Shown here in pieces: positions 52,781 through 64,000 of a DNA stretch of 64,000 nucleotides. Both the position numbers and the translations under genes were made by a program. Every line of letters begins with the position of its first letter. Within the stretch, counting starts at the first letter, position 1. This DNA is from Pseudoneurospora amorphoporcata (taxonomy: Eukaryota > Ascomycota > Sordariomycetes > Sordariales > Sordariaceae): the NCBI GenBank assembly GCA_033297205.1, contig MU859138.1, positions 62,001-126,000 on the forward strand, read 5' to 3'. The notes under the pieces were generated by a model. It saw nothing but the letters and a program-made list of their open reading frames with translations, searched no databases and was not told the origin of the DNA.

Positions 52781-54982
52781 ATGCTCGTCCGAGACCTCCG
52801 CCGTCTCTGCCTCATTATCGGTCCCTTCCTTGCCTTCTTCTTCATCACCCTCACCATCTGGGGCTTCCCTTCCTTTGCCGGCGAGAAAGTAACGTCAATC
52901 CTTGGCGACACTTCCCGTTCCGATAACAACAATAATAAAGTTCCATATCACGGCAGCAGTTCCTCGTCCAAAGATGGCAGCACCAAGTCTTCCCCATCAG
53001 CAGCAGCAAACGGTCGTATCGCCCCGGGTCTTTTTCAGTCTGGGAAGGAAGGGAACGATGCGAAAGAAGGAGAAAGCACGCACCAAACGATCCACTCCGT
53101 CTCAACCAAGAACGGCTCCTACTTCCGCATCGAGTTCGCAAAAGACACAGCGGCGTTTAATCCGAATATCATCCCCCATCCGACCCGTCCGGGTGTGTTC
53201 GTCGTGGTGGCGCAAAAGTGGCATGGGCCGGGGAATCCCTCACCATCACCACCATCCCCTCACTCCTCCTCAGCCGAAACCGACAAAAAAACCCATACTG
53301 CTGGTGGCAGCAGTGGCGGGAAAACACCAAATTCCCAGCCCGTAACGATGCAATCCGAACTTTCCTGCCTGGCCACCTTCAACCCCAAAACGGCCGCCAA
53401 TGTCCTTTCATGCTTACCAGAGCAACCTCCCTTGCCACTACCAATAGCAGCCACCCCAGGAAACAACTGCGTCGGACCCCTCGGCGTTCTCTCGTTCAAC
53501 GTAGGACCGCGCGATGCTCGCGTGTTTTACGGCGGGGATGGGAAACCGTATACCATCTTTGGGAGTAACTCCCAGTTTACCTGTTTCGGGATGTGGATGC
53601 AGGATTTTCGGGTGTTGGTGGAGTGGTGGGGGAAGGAGGTTGGGGTGTTTGGGAGTGGTGATGGGTGGAGGGTTGCTGGTGAGCTGCAGAGACCTGCGCT
53701 GCCGGCCGTTGCGGGAGGATCTGGGGAAGTCGGCAATGGGAATGGGGAGCTCAAGGGGAAGGGAGAAGAAGAAAATGGCCATAGAGAGGGCAAGAATTTG
53801 AAGGCGGAGGGGGATGAGGAGAAGCCCAAGATACCAGCTGGCTGGGGCGAGATCGAAAAGAACTGGTTTGTCTTTTGGGCTCCTCCACTCAGCTCCCCAG
53901 ACTCGTCCAGTTCGAGGTCCTCCTCCTCCTCCTCCCTTTCCTCGCCATCATCATCTCACCACCAACCCCAATCCTCCTCCGCCCAACTCCAAACCTACAT
54001 CCACTACGACTTCTTCCCCCACCGCTCCTTCGCCCTTTTACACTCTGACGGTTCCGCCACGCCCGTTTCCTCTTCCATGTCTCCCATCTCCGCCGCTAAC
54101 GACGAGAAATGCCTCTCTCATTACCTCCCCCCCTTATCCCCCTCGGAACCAGTCTCCATCCACCAATCCACCAACTCTTTGCGTCTCACCCTCTGCAACC
54201 GCTCCGACCCTTCCTGCAGTCCCACAGAATCCAACACCTTCCTCCTAACCATCATCCAGCACAAGCGGTTTTACCATTTCCACTCCGAGTACGAGCCCTA
54301 CGTTGTCTTGTTCTCCCAGAAAGCGCCTAGCTTTGAGGTGTTTGGCGTATCGAAAAAGCCGGTTTGGATTCAAGGCAGAAAAAAGTGGGGGAAAGGGGAG
54401 TGGCACGCGGAAGGCCAGGGCCAGGGCCAGGGGGGTGGGGAAGAGAGGACGGAGATGTTCTATGTTACCAGTGTTAATTGGAGGGATTATCATGGTGAAG
54501 ACAGCGGTGGGAATGGGGCGGGGTATCATGGTTATCTGGATGATGTGCTTATTATTGGGTTTGGGGTGGAGGATAAGGACTCGGGGGGCATTGATGTTTT
54601 GGCTGGGGAGTTGGTGAAGGGGGTGGGGCTTTGTGAGGAGGTTGTTGGCAAGGGGGACGTGAAGCTGGGTGGTGATGGTGGTGAGAAGCAGGTTGAGGCT
54701 GTTGGACATGGAGTGTCGTCGCCGGTGAACGATGCGTCGGTGCCGGATCTGGGGTTGGGACCGCAGGAGGGTGAGAATGTCTCTCTGTCGCCGCCGCAGG
54801 AGCCGCAGCAGCCGTTGGATTTGACCGGCGCTGGGTCCGATGGGTCCCCGGCTCAGGATGTTCCGCTGGAGATACCGGCCGATTTTCCGGCTACTTTCCC
54901 CAAAGACTTTCCCGCCGCTGCTGATCCGGCTTTGGAACCGGTCCCGGTTCCGCCTGCGCCTCCGCAACCTCATTCGGGGTAA
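52781..54982 (+). CDS. Large type II membrane protein, possibly a beta-propeller glycosidase/transferase-like protein
   Basis: Single exon, 733 aa, from ATG 52781 (CACCATGCTC). Residues 9-28 form a signal anchor (LCLIIGPFLAFFFITLTIWG). After a Ser/Lys-rich stem come conserved-looking blocks: HPTRPGVFVVVAQKW; FNVGPRDARVFYGGDGKPYT; FGSNSQFTCFGMWMQDFR; YIHYDFFPHRSFALLH; YVTSVNWRDYHG; and YHGYLDDVLIIGFGVED. PRDARVFYGGDGKPY resembles the (E)DPR blade motif of five-bladed propellers such as glycosidase families and beta-mannosyltransferases, but I cannot assign it firmly. Long Ser-rich and Gly/Glu-rich inserts separate the blocks. The C-terminal 90 residues are Pro-rich and disordered. Likely in the secretory pathway. 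Confidence 0.7.
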   Translation: MLVRDLRRLCLIIGPFLAFFFITLTIWGFPSFAGEKVTSILGDTSRSDNNNNKVPYHGSSSSSKDGSTKSSPSAAANGRIAPGLFQSGKEGNDAKEGESTHQTIHSVSTKNGSYFRIEFAKDTAAFNPNIIPHPTRPGVFVVVAQKWHGPGNPSPSPPSPHSSSAETDKKTHTAGGSSGGKTPNSQPVTMQSELSCLATFNPKTAANVLSCLPEQPPLPLPIAATPGNNCVGPLGVLSFNVGPRDARVFYGGDGKPYTIFGSNSQFTCFGMWMQDFRVLVEWWGKEVGVFGSGDGWRVAGELQRPALPAVAGGSGEVGNGNGELKGKGEEENGHREGKNLKAEGDEEKPKIPAGWGEIEKNWFVFWAPPLSSPDSSSSRSSSSSSLSSPSSSHHQPQSSSAQLQTYIHYDFFPHRSFALLHSDGSATPVSSSMSPISAANDEKCLSHYLPPLSPSEPVSIHQSTNSLRLTLCNRSDPSCSPTESNTFLLTIIQHKRFYHFHSEYEPYVVLFSQKAPSFEVFGVSKKPVWIQGRKKWGKGEWHAEGQGQGQGGGEERTEMFYVTSVNWRDYHGEDSGGNGAGYHGYLDDVLIIGFGVEDKDSGGIDVLAGELVKGVGLCEEVVGKGDVKLGGDGGEKQVEAVGHGVSSPVNDASVPDLGLGPQEGENVSLSPPQEPQQPLDLTGAGSDGSPAQDVPLEIPADFPATFPKDFPAAADPALEPVPVPPAPPQPHSG

Positions 54983-57900
54983 CTCTTGGCGAAGAGGTGG
55001 TGGAAAAGAATGGCCGGGATCTGATCGATCAGCACGATCGGACTTAATATCCGGGACAAGACATTACCGGCGCCGAAAAAAAAAAAAAAAAAAAGAAATA
55101 AAAAAGCCATGGTTCCGAGACGACGGACATAGAATCAAACATTTTTTTGCTTGGCCACTGACTACCATTGAATGACCCAGGCCGCGGAGGTTAGAAGGTA
55201 CCTTAGCTGGGCTGCATGACACATACACACCTAGGCCATTACATCCACACCTTCCAGTCCACACCAACACCCGATCCGTTCACGCCACCACCATCACCAT
55301 CAGCCGGGGGTCTTCTCCGCACCGCATCAAATATCCACACAGCCACCATCATCACCGACACCGCACCAACATCATCTGAAGGGAATGGTGGTGTACAACG
55401 GCCTTCAGCCAGCCTCTTGTCCCTTTTCCTCTTTTCAGTCTCGCGCAACATCGCATTCACGTTGTTACAGTTGCAGTCACACATTTCACCCAACCCTCTT
55501 ACACTCACACTACGCGCAACCAGACACAAGGTTGGTGTGGCATGGAAGTGTTGCAGTTGCAAATGATGTTGGACGGATACATTCAATTCGGCTTCGCCAC
55601 AGCTGCACCACACCGTGGTTTATGCGAACTGATGCAGCCGTGGCAGCTCCCACATATACCTCCACATACAGTCTGCAGCCAGAATATGTGCACAAGGTGA
55701 CGGAAAGGTGTGCAGGTGAGACACCAAGCCGTTGACACATTCGCTCTCCCTTTGCAAGCCACTATCGGCCACGGGACTTGGCGTTGATACATGTAGCCAG
55801 CCGGCTGGTTGGGACATGATCAGGTGGTCAATATTTGTTCTGCCCTTGATCAAGTTTTCTGGGGTGTTCTTGCTGATGTGGTGCGACTGTCACGATCGGT
55901 GTCAAGGGACGAAGAGCTGTCGGTTCTGGCCTCTTCCATCGCCTTCCCTTCTTCACTACCTACCTATCTCTTCCATCGCGACCGAACCGACGACATGCGT
56001 CCTACCTTGGTAGCCTAAGTACGGGTATTAGGCAACGAAATGGCATCTTTGTGCTCACATCCTGGTTCGCTATCTCCGAAAGCAATGGAGTGACCAACAT
56101 CAATGGGTTCAGTCCCAGGTCTCTGGAGAATCAAGCACGTAAACACAGACATTCACACAACCAACCACCATAGGCACCACCAGATAGTGGCCATCATATC
56201 TCGCGTCCTCCGCAGGGCTCAATCCCCGTCCACCATCATGGGGTGCCGTGGGCGACACAATCCAGCTGAAATCTGCATGAACGAGATGCAGGCACGCTCC
56301 CAAAAAGAGTCAAGTACGTAAGCGTGAAGACGGTGCGGATATGCGCTTACGCTCCAGTTCGGGCTGCGATCTGCAAGGGGCAGTCCTACGCTTACGCAGT
56401 GGTTATGGTGGTATCCTGAGGCACACATCTCATGAGTTCTCTCACCTCGGTCACTCGGTGTCAGCCGTTCACTTCACCTTGCTCGAGTCATCCTGCCACC
56501 CTGCCACCTCTGCGACGACTGGTGACCGGTGGTGCCTGACCGTGGCACTGTGGCTTGTGGCTTGTGGTCCTGGGCCCTGGCCTCGTACTCGTCTTGGACT
56601 TGGAGTGTGTCATGGACAATGGGCACAAGGCTGGGTGGCTCGGTGCACAATTGTGTCAGGAAGTGAAATTGCTCGCTACGGTGCGGCTGAAGGGCAGGGG
56701 CAAGCGAGTTTAACTGCCCTGACTATTATGGTCCAGAGAGAGATGGGTCATGAAAGGTGGGAGGTAGGTCTCAACGAGGCTAGAACTCTGCCGCGCTTTC
56801 TGCCTCTCTTACCCTCTTTGGCAGTCATGACTGATGTATTCTTCATGCCGTTCAGCTGATGGGTCCTTCTGGGGGATTCGCGAGAAGGGCCTTGGGACTT
56901 GGGCATGAGAAGAGGACATGCAGCGCCAGAGGGCCGGTCCATGTCACTCGACACTTTTGATTTTCCTACCTAGTAATTTCTAATGCGTTTGATACGCCAT
57001 TACACATTGCTGTGCTGCTCATCTTCTACACTGCCTGAGAAGGGTGTTCCATGTGTTGTCCCATGTGTCTCGTCTTCTTGGTCGCCGCTTTTCTTGCGCT
57101 GAGGTGACCATTCAGCAAGGTCTCCATTTTTGTGCAGGGTAAGCAGCGATTTCTCGCTTCACAGAAAAGACCGTGCATGCCAGCCAGGCCGAAGTTTTTC
57201 AGGCCTTGGCGACACGAATACCCTCGTTTCGATACCTACAGGTAGTGAGAACGTTGGCGAACAATGACATTGTATCCTCCCATGATGCATCATCGCTGCT
57301 TTCTTCCTCACCAACCTGCATCTATAAAATTTCAGGAACGAAAATATCTGGCTTCGCTTCGGTATGTTCCCATGAAGCTTCTGGAAACCCATCCCCAATA
57401 CCAAAGGCTGCAAAGCGGGCCTCCAGCTGAACCACCACCACCACCACCACCACCACCATGCTTTATCTTGTTCCACTTGACACACAACCGCTAAAACGGC
57501 CCCCAAATCGTCTGTCCCATCTCCGAGTCCCAACAAGTCCAGTTGCTGCCTGCGCCGCCTCCTCATTCACACACCTTTGCGCTATTACGCCTTGGCCTTC
57601 CGCGCCGCATCGGCACCGATACCTTACTCATCACGCCCGCCTTTTGTTGATGCTCAACCCCGTTCCCTTTAAACTCTCTTGACCCTCGTCTCCTTCTTTT
57701 TTTACTGCATCTTATTAGAGTCGGTCGGAATATACCTACCTCAGGTATACGTCGGATGCTCACCGTCGTCCGAAATAGGAAATGCGGCGAGCGTATAAGT
57801 CATTGGACCAACCTGGGAGAAACTGGCTAGCGTAGGCGGCAGTGCTGCGAAACAGGGTCCGTACAGGGTCGTTGCAGGGCCGTTGCTACCAAAGTGGCAG

Positions 57901-58909
57901 GCGCAGACGCGGGTGCCTGGGCTGTGCTGTAATGTACCTTTATGAGGTAACCTGTAGCAGCTCACTACACTAACTGAAATATGTGTGGGGTCTCACCAAG
58001 CCACGTTAGTTTGTTTAGGTAGGTAGAGGTAGGTACTTTGGCCCTCCGCTCGCACCGACCGACCGCTACCTACAGGCACGCTGGCGGGGAAAACTCCGCG
58101 GCGTGGGCGATTCCGATCCCCACCGCTGCTTTCCATTCCAATCCCGTCCCTCCGCCCTCGTGTCGTCGTCGTCCGGGTCCAGTCCGTCGTTTTAGTCTAA
58201 CCGTTGATGCCATCGGTGTCCGGTGTCATCATTGCTCAGGGAATGCGCAGCGCAGCGTCATTACTGGTCAGTTGATTCACGACGAAATGCGCATTTGGCT
58301 CGTTAATGTTTGGTCTATGGATTGCGCACGATGGTGATTCGGTCAGTCGGTCCGTCGAATTGGCTCCATCACCTCCATACTCGGCCCATCGTCATCATCA
58401 AATCGGCTACACCCGAAGGCCCGTCTGTGTCTACCCGAAAGTGCACGCAATGAATGCGATCAAGATGAAGATGCTCATTATGGCGTAGTTTCAGTTTATA
58501 GGTACCTAGGTTCAAGTGATAGAAGGAGCCGCCGGCCGTGTTTGGCTGTGCAATTCAATGGAATTCTGAGGCCCGCCCGACTCAACTAAACTCGCGCCAG
58601 TCGGAAGTTGTCGGTGCCTGCGTCACGTTACGGGCCAGGACTCTCTCGTCTTGGACCAATCCTCCATTCGACCTCCCCTCCACCACTGCGCGCGCAAGTC
58701 CCCAATTGGCACCTCGTGATGAAAGGGATTTTTATTGTTTTTACCTATGTTTGATGACAAGTCCGGGTAAGACGCCCCATCCCATCCCATCCCATCCCAT
58801 CCCTTTCTTTCCCGTTCAAGGAAACGAGAAATTAAGCGACCCGCGACGATACCTATTAATACGATGCCACCCAAATCTTCGCACTTACACCTAACTCAAA
58901 GTAAGTAAA
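54983..58909. other. Long stretch without a convincing gene
   Basis: This holds an A-run at 55077-55095, a CCA microsatellite at 57432-57460 and a CCCAT repeat at about 58778-58803. TACCTACC simple repeats occur near 57735 and 58015. The frames 56341-56859 (plus) and 57159-57566 (minus) have no domain or splice support. Confidence 0.4.
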
Positions 58910-59281
58910 ATGGGATACGACCTGCCATTGATCATCGCCCAGGGAGCTCTCACAACACTACCACAACCGAACCGCGATGAGGAGAGAGCAACGCAACTTG
59001 GCAAAGAAATGGTCAGCATGTTTAGGTTGTTGCCTTATAGAGTCTTGGCATTTCAGCCACCGCCGCAACCCTCCCCGGTACATGGTGAAGTCGCAACGAC
59101 GATGGGGAACCGACCGATCGCAACTTCCCGAATGGGAGGGAGGGTCATTAAACTACGATTTGCTGACTGCATAAAATCGATACTTCAAAAGTATACAGTG
59201 TCAGCCACAAAAATCAAAAAAAAATCAAAAAAAAATCCAGAGGGCTGGGTGGCAGAGTACCTAGGAGCCCTCGCAGAGTAG
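58910..59281 (+). CDS. Possible small protein (123 aa)
   Basis: ATG at 58910. The frame reads MGYDLPLIIAQGALTTLPQP, then NRDEERATQLGKEMVSMFRL (helix) and FADCIKSILQKYTVSATKIK, ending GWVAEYLGALAE. Composition is protein-like, but two A-runs near 59218-59235 give a Lys-rich stretch. A GTAAGT sits just before the ATG, so the region may be part of an intron. No family recognised. Confidence 0.3.
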   Translation: MGYDLPLIIAQGALTTLPQPNRDEERATQLGKEMVSMFRLLPYRVLAFQPPPQPSPVHGEVATTMGNRPIATSRMGGRVIKLRFADCIKSILQKYTVSATKIKKKSKKNPEGWVAEYLGALAE

Positions 59282-59756
59282 GTGGGGGCTATGCGGAGCG
59301 TAAGCTGCCAAAGTTTCATTTTGATGATGATGTTGATGAGAGAGGTGAAGAAGGTAAAGGCGAAAGTCGGAATAGCTTCATGCTTTTGGTATCGCGCCGA
59401 GAGTTGATTATCAGGAGAAAAACAGGTCAAGTTGTCAAACGAAAAAGTCACAAGTAGTTCAGGCGTGCATGCGAAATGGGAGAATGAAGTGTGCATGATT
59501 GCAAAAAGTCATGTTGTTGACTATCCTAAATATCCATAACAGAAGAAAATAGACCCTAGCTAAAAGTAAATAAGTATGATCAGTGAAGCAATCGCAGAAC
59601 CCATTCGCGGCGTCAAGTCTACAATAGCAAATGTTCCTGGCAATACAGTGGCACGACCTTTTGATTATGCTGTAGAAGCGAATTTTTTGTCGATTTTCAT
59701 GTTTCCATTCACCGTGGTCGCTCCTCGCCGAATGCTCCCCTTCTCCACGGTACCGC
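59282..59756. other. Intergenic, A/T-richer
   Basis: 3' flank of the minus gene that ends at 59757. No gene seen. Confidence 0.5.
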
Positions 59757-61178
59757 TCAATAATAGAGGTGCCGGTCACCATCCCTAACCTTTGTAACCC
59801 TATGGCTTACATGCCGTCCGGTGCTTCCACCATTATCCCGATCAAACCTGCTCCTCAATCGGTCCATATCGATTTCTCCTATCGACCCCGTGAGAGACGA
59901 AGAGACATTGCTCTCCCTCTCCACGTTCCGGTCCCGAGTGGTTCCCCGGAGCCCCAAGCTCTCCACCGACCGCTTCAGCTCCTCAACAGTCATATCCACC
60001 TCCACTCCCTTTCCCTTGGTGGTGCGGTCCTTGCTGCGCTCGTTGCTCTCCTCGCGGGCACCAGCGGGCTTCTTGAGAATGCCCTTGATCTCGAGGTTCT
60101 GCTCAGTGCTTGGCTTGTTGGTCCGGCTGGCGATCTCGGCGTTCTGCTGCTTCTTCTTGGACTCAAGTTCATCAGCAAAACGGACGCCGACGGACGAGGC
60201 TCGAGAGCGTGATCCTCCTGAAATGGTTCTCGGGCGAGGTGTACGGCCAGAGTCTTCGTTGCGAGAAGAGACGCTGTCTCTCCGGCGGATCGAGTCCATG
60301 CCACTAGGGCCGTTGGGGCTGGATCCGTAGCGGTTGGCGTTGTCGCTGGAGCGGGGAGGGCGAGAGGCGGGGACGACGCCGGTGGTGGCAATGGTGGAGA
60401 CGGCATCAGAGGGCCGGCTAGCGCGACGGCGTTTACGGTCTTCGTCGGCGGGGTTGATGAATTCGAATCCAGAGTCTTTCTTGGAGTGCTGCTTGTAGTG
60501 GGCAGAGTGGCCGCGCCCCGGGCTGGGGTCGCGCTCAGGGCGTCGACGAGGGCTATCCTCCTGAGGAACGTTGTAGTTGTGTGTGACTACGACGGAGGGA
60601 CGCATGTAGACATCCGACTTGGTTTTGCTGTCAGATGGGCTGCTGCCATACTTGTAATTCGAGTAGTCGTCATTGTGTCTCGACGAGTGCGAAGGCTCGG
60701 AGACCCGAGAGCCATGGAGGTAACCGGAGTCCCGCTTGCCGACGGGCGAAGGCTCCTTGGATTCGCGAGGTGTAGGCGGAAGATGGGCAGGCAGGTATCC
60801 ACCGTATCTAGGCTCGCTTCTGCTCGGCTGGTAGTGCTTCCTGATCTCAGGGACATCACACAAACCCAATCCGTCGGGCCTGCAGGAATAGACCTTCTCA
60901 TTGACCAACCGCGCGGAGGAGTCGTAGAAGATGTCCTTGACACACATCTTTTCGTTCTTGGTACCAGATGAGGAGGTTTCTGAAAATCCTAGATCTCTAG
61001 GAGACGGAGGAGCAAGGTGTCCTCGCTGTGAATGTAAGTGTGAGTGTCGACGATGAGGCTCAAACTCGGTGCCAAAGGTTGGCGATGGAAGAGGGGATGG
61101 CAATGATGTAGTATGTTTGTGATGATGTGAGGAGTCGTAGACTATGTTCTCAATTCGTACGTCTGGGGATCGAGACAT
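59757..61178 (-). CDS. Disordered fungal protein with IxYDSS repeats, function unknown
   Basis: Single exon, 473 aa, ATG 61178 to TGA 59757. Near the N-terminus the phrase IENIVYDSS is echoed 80 residues later by VKDIFYDSSARLVNEKVY, followed by CRPDGLGLCDVPEIRKHY, which looks like a short conserved Cys-containing motif. The middle is Ser/Arg/Pro-rich and disordered, with a basic run (DRKRRRASRP). The C-terminal part has a possibly ordered helix: GVRFADELESKKKQQNAEIA, then EIKGILKKP, then VEVDMTVEELKRSVESLGLR. VRF and GILKK are reminiscent of phosphatase-1-binding proteins, but no firm claim is made. No membrane segment. Confidence 0.7.
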   Translation of the reverse strand: MSRSPDVRIENIVYDSSHHHKHTTSLPSPLPSPTFGTEFEPHRRHSHLHSQRGHLAPPSPRDLGFSETSSSGTKNEKMCVKDIFYDSSARLVNEKVYSCRPDGLGLCDVPEIRKHYQPSRSEPRYGGYLPAHLPPTPRESKEPSPVGKRDSGYLHGSRVSEPSHSSRHNDDYSNYKYGSSPSDSKTKSDVYMRPSVVVTHNYNVPQEDSPRRRPERDPSPGRGHSAHYKQHSKKDSGFEFINPADEDRKRRRASRPSDAVSTIATTGVVPASRPPRSSDNANRYGSSPNGPSGMDSIRRRDSVSSRNEDSGRTPRPRTISGGSRSRASSVGVRFADELESKKKQQNAEIASRTNKPSTEQNLEIKGILKKPAGAREESNERSKDRTTKGKGVEVDMTVEELKRSVESLGLRGTTRDRNVERESNVSSSLTGSIGEIDMDRLRSRFDRDNGGSTGRHVSHRVTKVRDGDRHLYY

Positions 61179-64000
61179 GAAGTCGATGTCAGTCGGCCGT
61201 GTCTGAGTTAAAGTTGTCCTTTGGGTACTGATGTCTCAAAGACATGGGAACATGCAACGGCGGTCGTGGTTGGGTTTGTTGGTGACAACTTGTCGAAGAG
61301 ACGGAGTCTGATGCGGCGAGGTCAATGTAATGTTGATGTAGTGTGTTGAGTTGTTGGATGGATCACCGGGCCTTGGCCTGATGTGTGAATCTGTTTGGAG
61401 ATGTTGGTAACAGACTGTGATTGATGTGTTGATGAGAGCGATGGTGGGTGGTGAGGATCAAGGTCGGAATAGGTGGCGGGTGGTCCCAAGTTATATATGC
61501 TTCGGTGTGTGATAAAGGTGAACGGGAGTCTCGAGAGGTGTCATCAGCTTCCAGTTCGTGTTAAGTGTGTAGGTGGGCAGCCTGGGCGTGTGCCAGGCCA
61601 CTCAAAGTCTCGCACTGTCCGCAGTTCATGACCCATGTACAACCTGGCGGGTGTAGCGAAGAGATGCCTCATAGGTTCACCTCGATCCACACCCCCTCCC
61701 CAGGCAGTAACTGATCATGCTTCAATAAGAATCCGGCGAATGCGACTGCCTCCAGGCCGCCAGTCGGCAAAGGAGTCACTTCTCTCTGCGAACTGGGGGT
61801 GGAAGTGGAGGGTCGGGGGTGTGACAGTACGAGGCGTGTGTGCATCGCCCCGCTCCAATCGATAACGGCACAGCCCGGAAGGGCTGAGCTACCACATCTT
61901 GGTAACTCTTGTGCCCAGGCGTTCTAGCGCGGCGCGCCATTCTCCTCCCTAGTTTTTGCTGGGATCATTTCAGGGTTCTCCACGCTGGAAATCCCTGAAG
62001 ATGGAGAAAGAAATGTTGAATCGAAGATAAACGACGACCGCAATAGGAAAAGTGGTGCTTGGGAATAGTTACACGCACTGGTGATGTTGAAAGGGCAGGG
62101 ATGAGGAGCCAAGAGGGAGCCCAGACCAGGACCTTCCAAGGCCCTGTGATGCCCTGTCATCTTTGGATTTTCCCAGGCTTCACCCCCACCATCACGACCC
62201 CTGATCGTCCACCCCTCAACACAACCCTCGCTCCTCTCCGCAACCGTCCTACCGTCATTGTGGTGAAGAAGATGTTTGTCACTGTTGGCGTTGGCGAGAA
62301 TGATGAAACTGGGGTTCCCTTGAGAGGCAACCCATTGGCTGTGCGAAGGATTCGATATTCTCGAGCCGCAAGGAGATGGATGGCGAGAACGACAATAAGT
62401 CAAGCACCGGAATGGCTGTTGGGAGGACAAGGTCACCAGGGATACTTGTTGGACCAACATTGAGTTTGTTGACACGGCCTATGCTTGCTTCACTCGATAT
62501 ACAAAAGCCGACAGAGCAGGTACAGTGCCGACATGCTAAAGCCGGAGTTTATCACCTGGTAGGACTTTTCCCATATTTCGATCTTCTGACGACGACACTA
62601 TCAGGCCATGGTTTTTGGTTCGGCGTCCTGACTCACTGGAGTCCATCGTTCGTGTCCTGAGTCCTCCCCACTGCCCTATACGTACCGCGTGTGTAGGGCT
62701 CTTTTTGAGGGTGTGTGACAGGGCAGACAGGGGTGAAGATGACCCTGTCGCATCAAGCGCCACAAGTGTTCGGCAGCCTGAATGCGCGGCCAGTCTCTCG
62801 ACAAACCGCATTTCGTTCCCCGCAACCACCAGCATGTCATGGCCATCTGCAAGTGATTAGCGGGAGTGAAAGCAGAGCCCGATTTGAGGACCGTATTCGA
62901 GAGGACAATTGATGAGTGCAATAGGTGCGATTTGATCCAAGTGCAAAAGCAGGTACAGGCAAACGTGCAGCGAACCATTGCTGGCGCCGCGGGGGTCTTG
63001 CATTCTTGGAGAGCTCGGCCTCCTGCAAAGTCCTGGGGCTATGCTCTGCTGGATTGGTTCCAGCCCTAGAAGTGGGAGCGTTGAGAAGTGGGCGTTGCGT
63101 GGAAGGACTTGGCTGCGGAGCACACAGTGAGGGAGCTGAGCTTTTCCCTTTCGGGACAGGCTGCGCGCTCTCACCAATCTTGGATAATGATCATCAAGTC
63201 ACTTGACGAGGTGATGCAATGAACATGTTTGGTGAACGGTATCTGTCTCGATGCTCTTCGTTCAGCATGGGTTTACACCTCAGCCTCTATTCCAGAATCT
63301 CAGTTCCACGACAGTGTCAAAAGGGTCGCTAGAGTGGGCGTCTGCCAAGGCAACGTTGTGCTAGTCGCTTGATGGACCAAGCGCTGTGGTGGCAGACGGT
63401 GCGAGAAGGAAGAGTGCTTCGGGGGAGTTGTATGTATGTAGGAGTCTGGCAGCGTCCGCGTTTCAGAATTAGCAAAAGGGGCACCAATCGAAGCGCTGGA
63501 TGGCCCGAGAGCATGTCCCTTTGTGGAAAGCAAAAGATTCCCAGTGCTATCTTTGACGGCTTCATCTTGGCAGTTTTCGGCGACTTTTGCTGGTAGTATT
63601 GGGCTGGTGCATGGGCTTGTCGTACAAGACGATAAAAGTGGTACAAACACGCCAGCAAGGCTGACTTTCGCTCCCATATGAGGTCATGCTGGGCAGGGCA
63701 TGGAATGATGTGGGCAATGACAGAATGGTCTAGCCTTGTCCAAGAAGGTCCCCAAAGTGAGTTCCTCAGCCGCATGACCAAGCTCCAGGCAGCATTACGG
63801 ACGAGAGGGGAAGTATGATGACAGGGAGAATTTGCCAGTTGCAAATGCTGACCGAGGTGAACATGTGGTAGTGGACTGCGTGTGAGATTCGTATGCCACG
63901 GCTGAAGAGAGAAAGGGCCACCCCCTTACATGCCTCTCCATTGCCAACCGGCCTCTGCTCCAAGAAGAGGAGTACGGAACGGTGCGCATCAAGGGGATGG
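61179..64000. other. Upstream region of the 59757-61178 gene, then no convincing gene
   Basis: 61179-61500 is probably the leader and promoter of the minus gene. Beyond it, the frames 61924-62475 (minus), 62059-62463 (plus) and 63329-63844 (minus) lack domains and overlap others. The end of the window may cut into a neighbouring locus that I cannot see. Confidence 0.4.

Noticed and set aside
61924..64000. Several frames of 100 to 183 codons near the window end
   Set aside because: They overlap in conflicting frames, without domains or splice structure.
1..64000. CRISPR arrays, bacterial operons, prophage
   Set aside because: The gene structure is eukaryotic, and no regularly spaced repeats of the CRISPR type are seen.

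Overview
The window reads as nuclear DNA of a filamentous ascomycete, most likely a Sordariomycete and perhaps one of the Sordariales (inference). The evidence is long GC-rich genes with few introns of about 60 to 190 bp, GTAAGT/GTATGT donors, CTAAC-type branch sites, TAGGTAGG-type simple repeats, and fungal families: Och1-like mannosyltransferase, acyltransferase 3, alpha-dioxygenase-like haem peroxidase and a DUF7726-like fragment. No bacterial features, rRNA or intact tRNA genes were seen.

Layout. 1-8.8 kb is gene-poor and repeat-rich: tandem units with a KLSxRLP peptide and splice donor, a Thr-rich exon, a TA-flanked MITE carrying a tRNA-like sequence, a hAT-like MITE with 45-bp inverted repeats, and a long GATGATGGT-type microsatellite. 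8.8-13.5 kb holds two well-supported genes, the alpha-dioxygenase-like oxygenase (+) and an F-box-like protein (-). 15.9-24.1 kb has a proline-rich PY-motif protein, a small membrane protein, gene fragments (coiled-coil tail, MSP/VAP N-terminus) and more MITEs. 25.9-42.5 kb is the unusual part: nine loci, all on the minus strand, coding for small, diverged, proline-rich proteins. Most carry PPxY or LPxY motifs, several carry PPxLRR(E/Q)(D/N)A near the N-terminus, and a GEATxDI-like block lies between two PY motifs in many. Four of them also share upstream sequence (CCAAGGTTCTG box and TATA-like box). MITEs, an inverted duplication and broken copies lie among them. 45.9-61.2 kb returns to ordinary genes: Och1-like GT32 enzyme, acyltransferase 3 membrane protein, large type II membrane protein and a disordered protein. 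61.2-64 kb shows no convincing gene.

The genes do not form a recognisable metabolic cluster. The coherent local system is the array of PY-motif paralogues. By established knowledge, PPxY and LPxY are ligands of WW domains, as in the Rsp5/Nedd4 ubiquitin ligases; that these proteins are WW ligands is inference.
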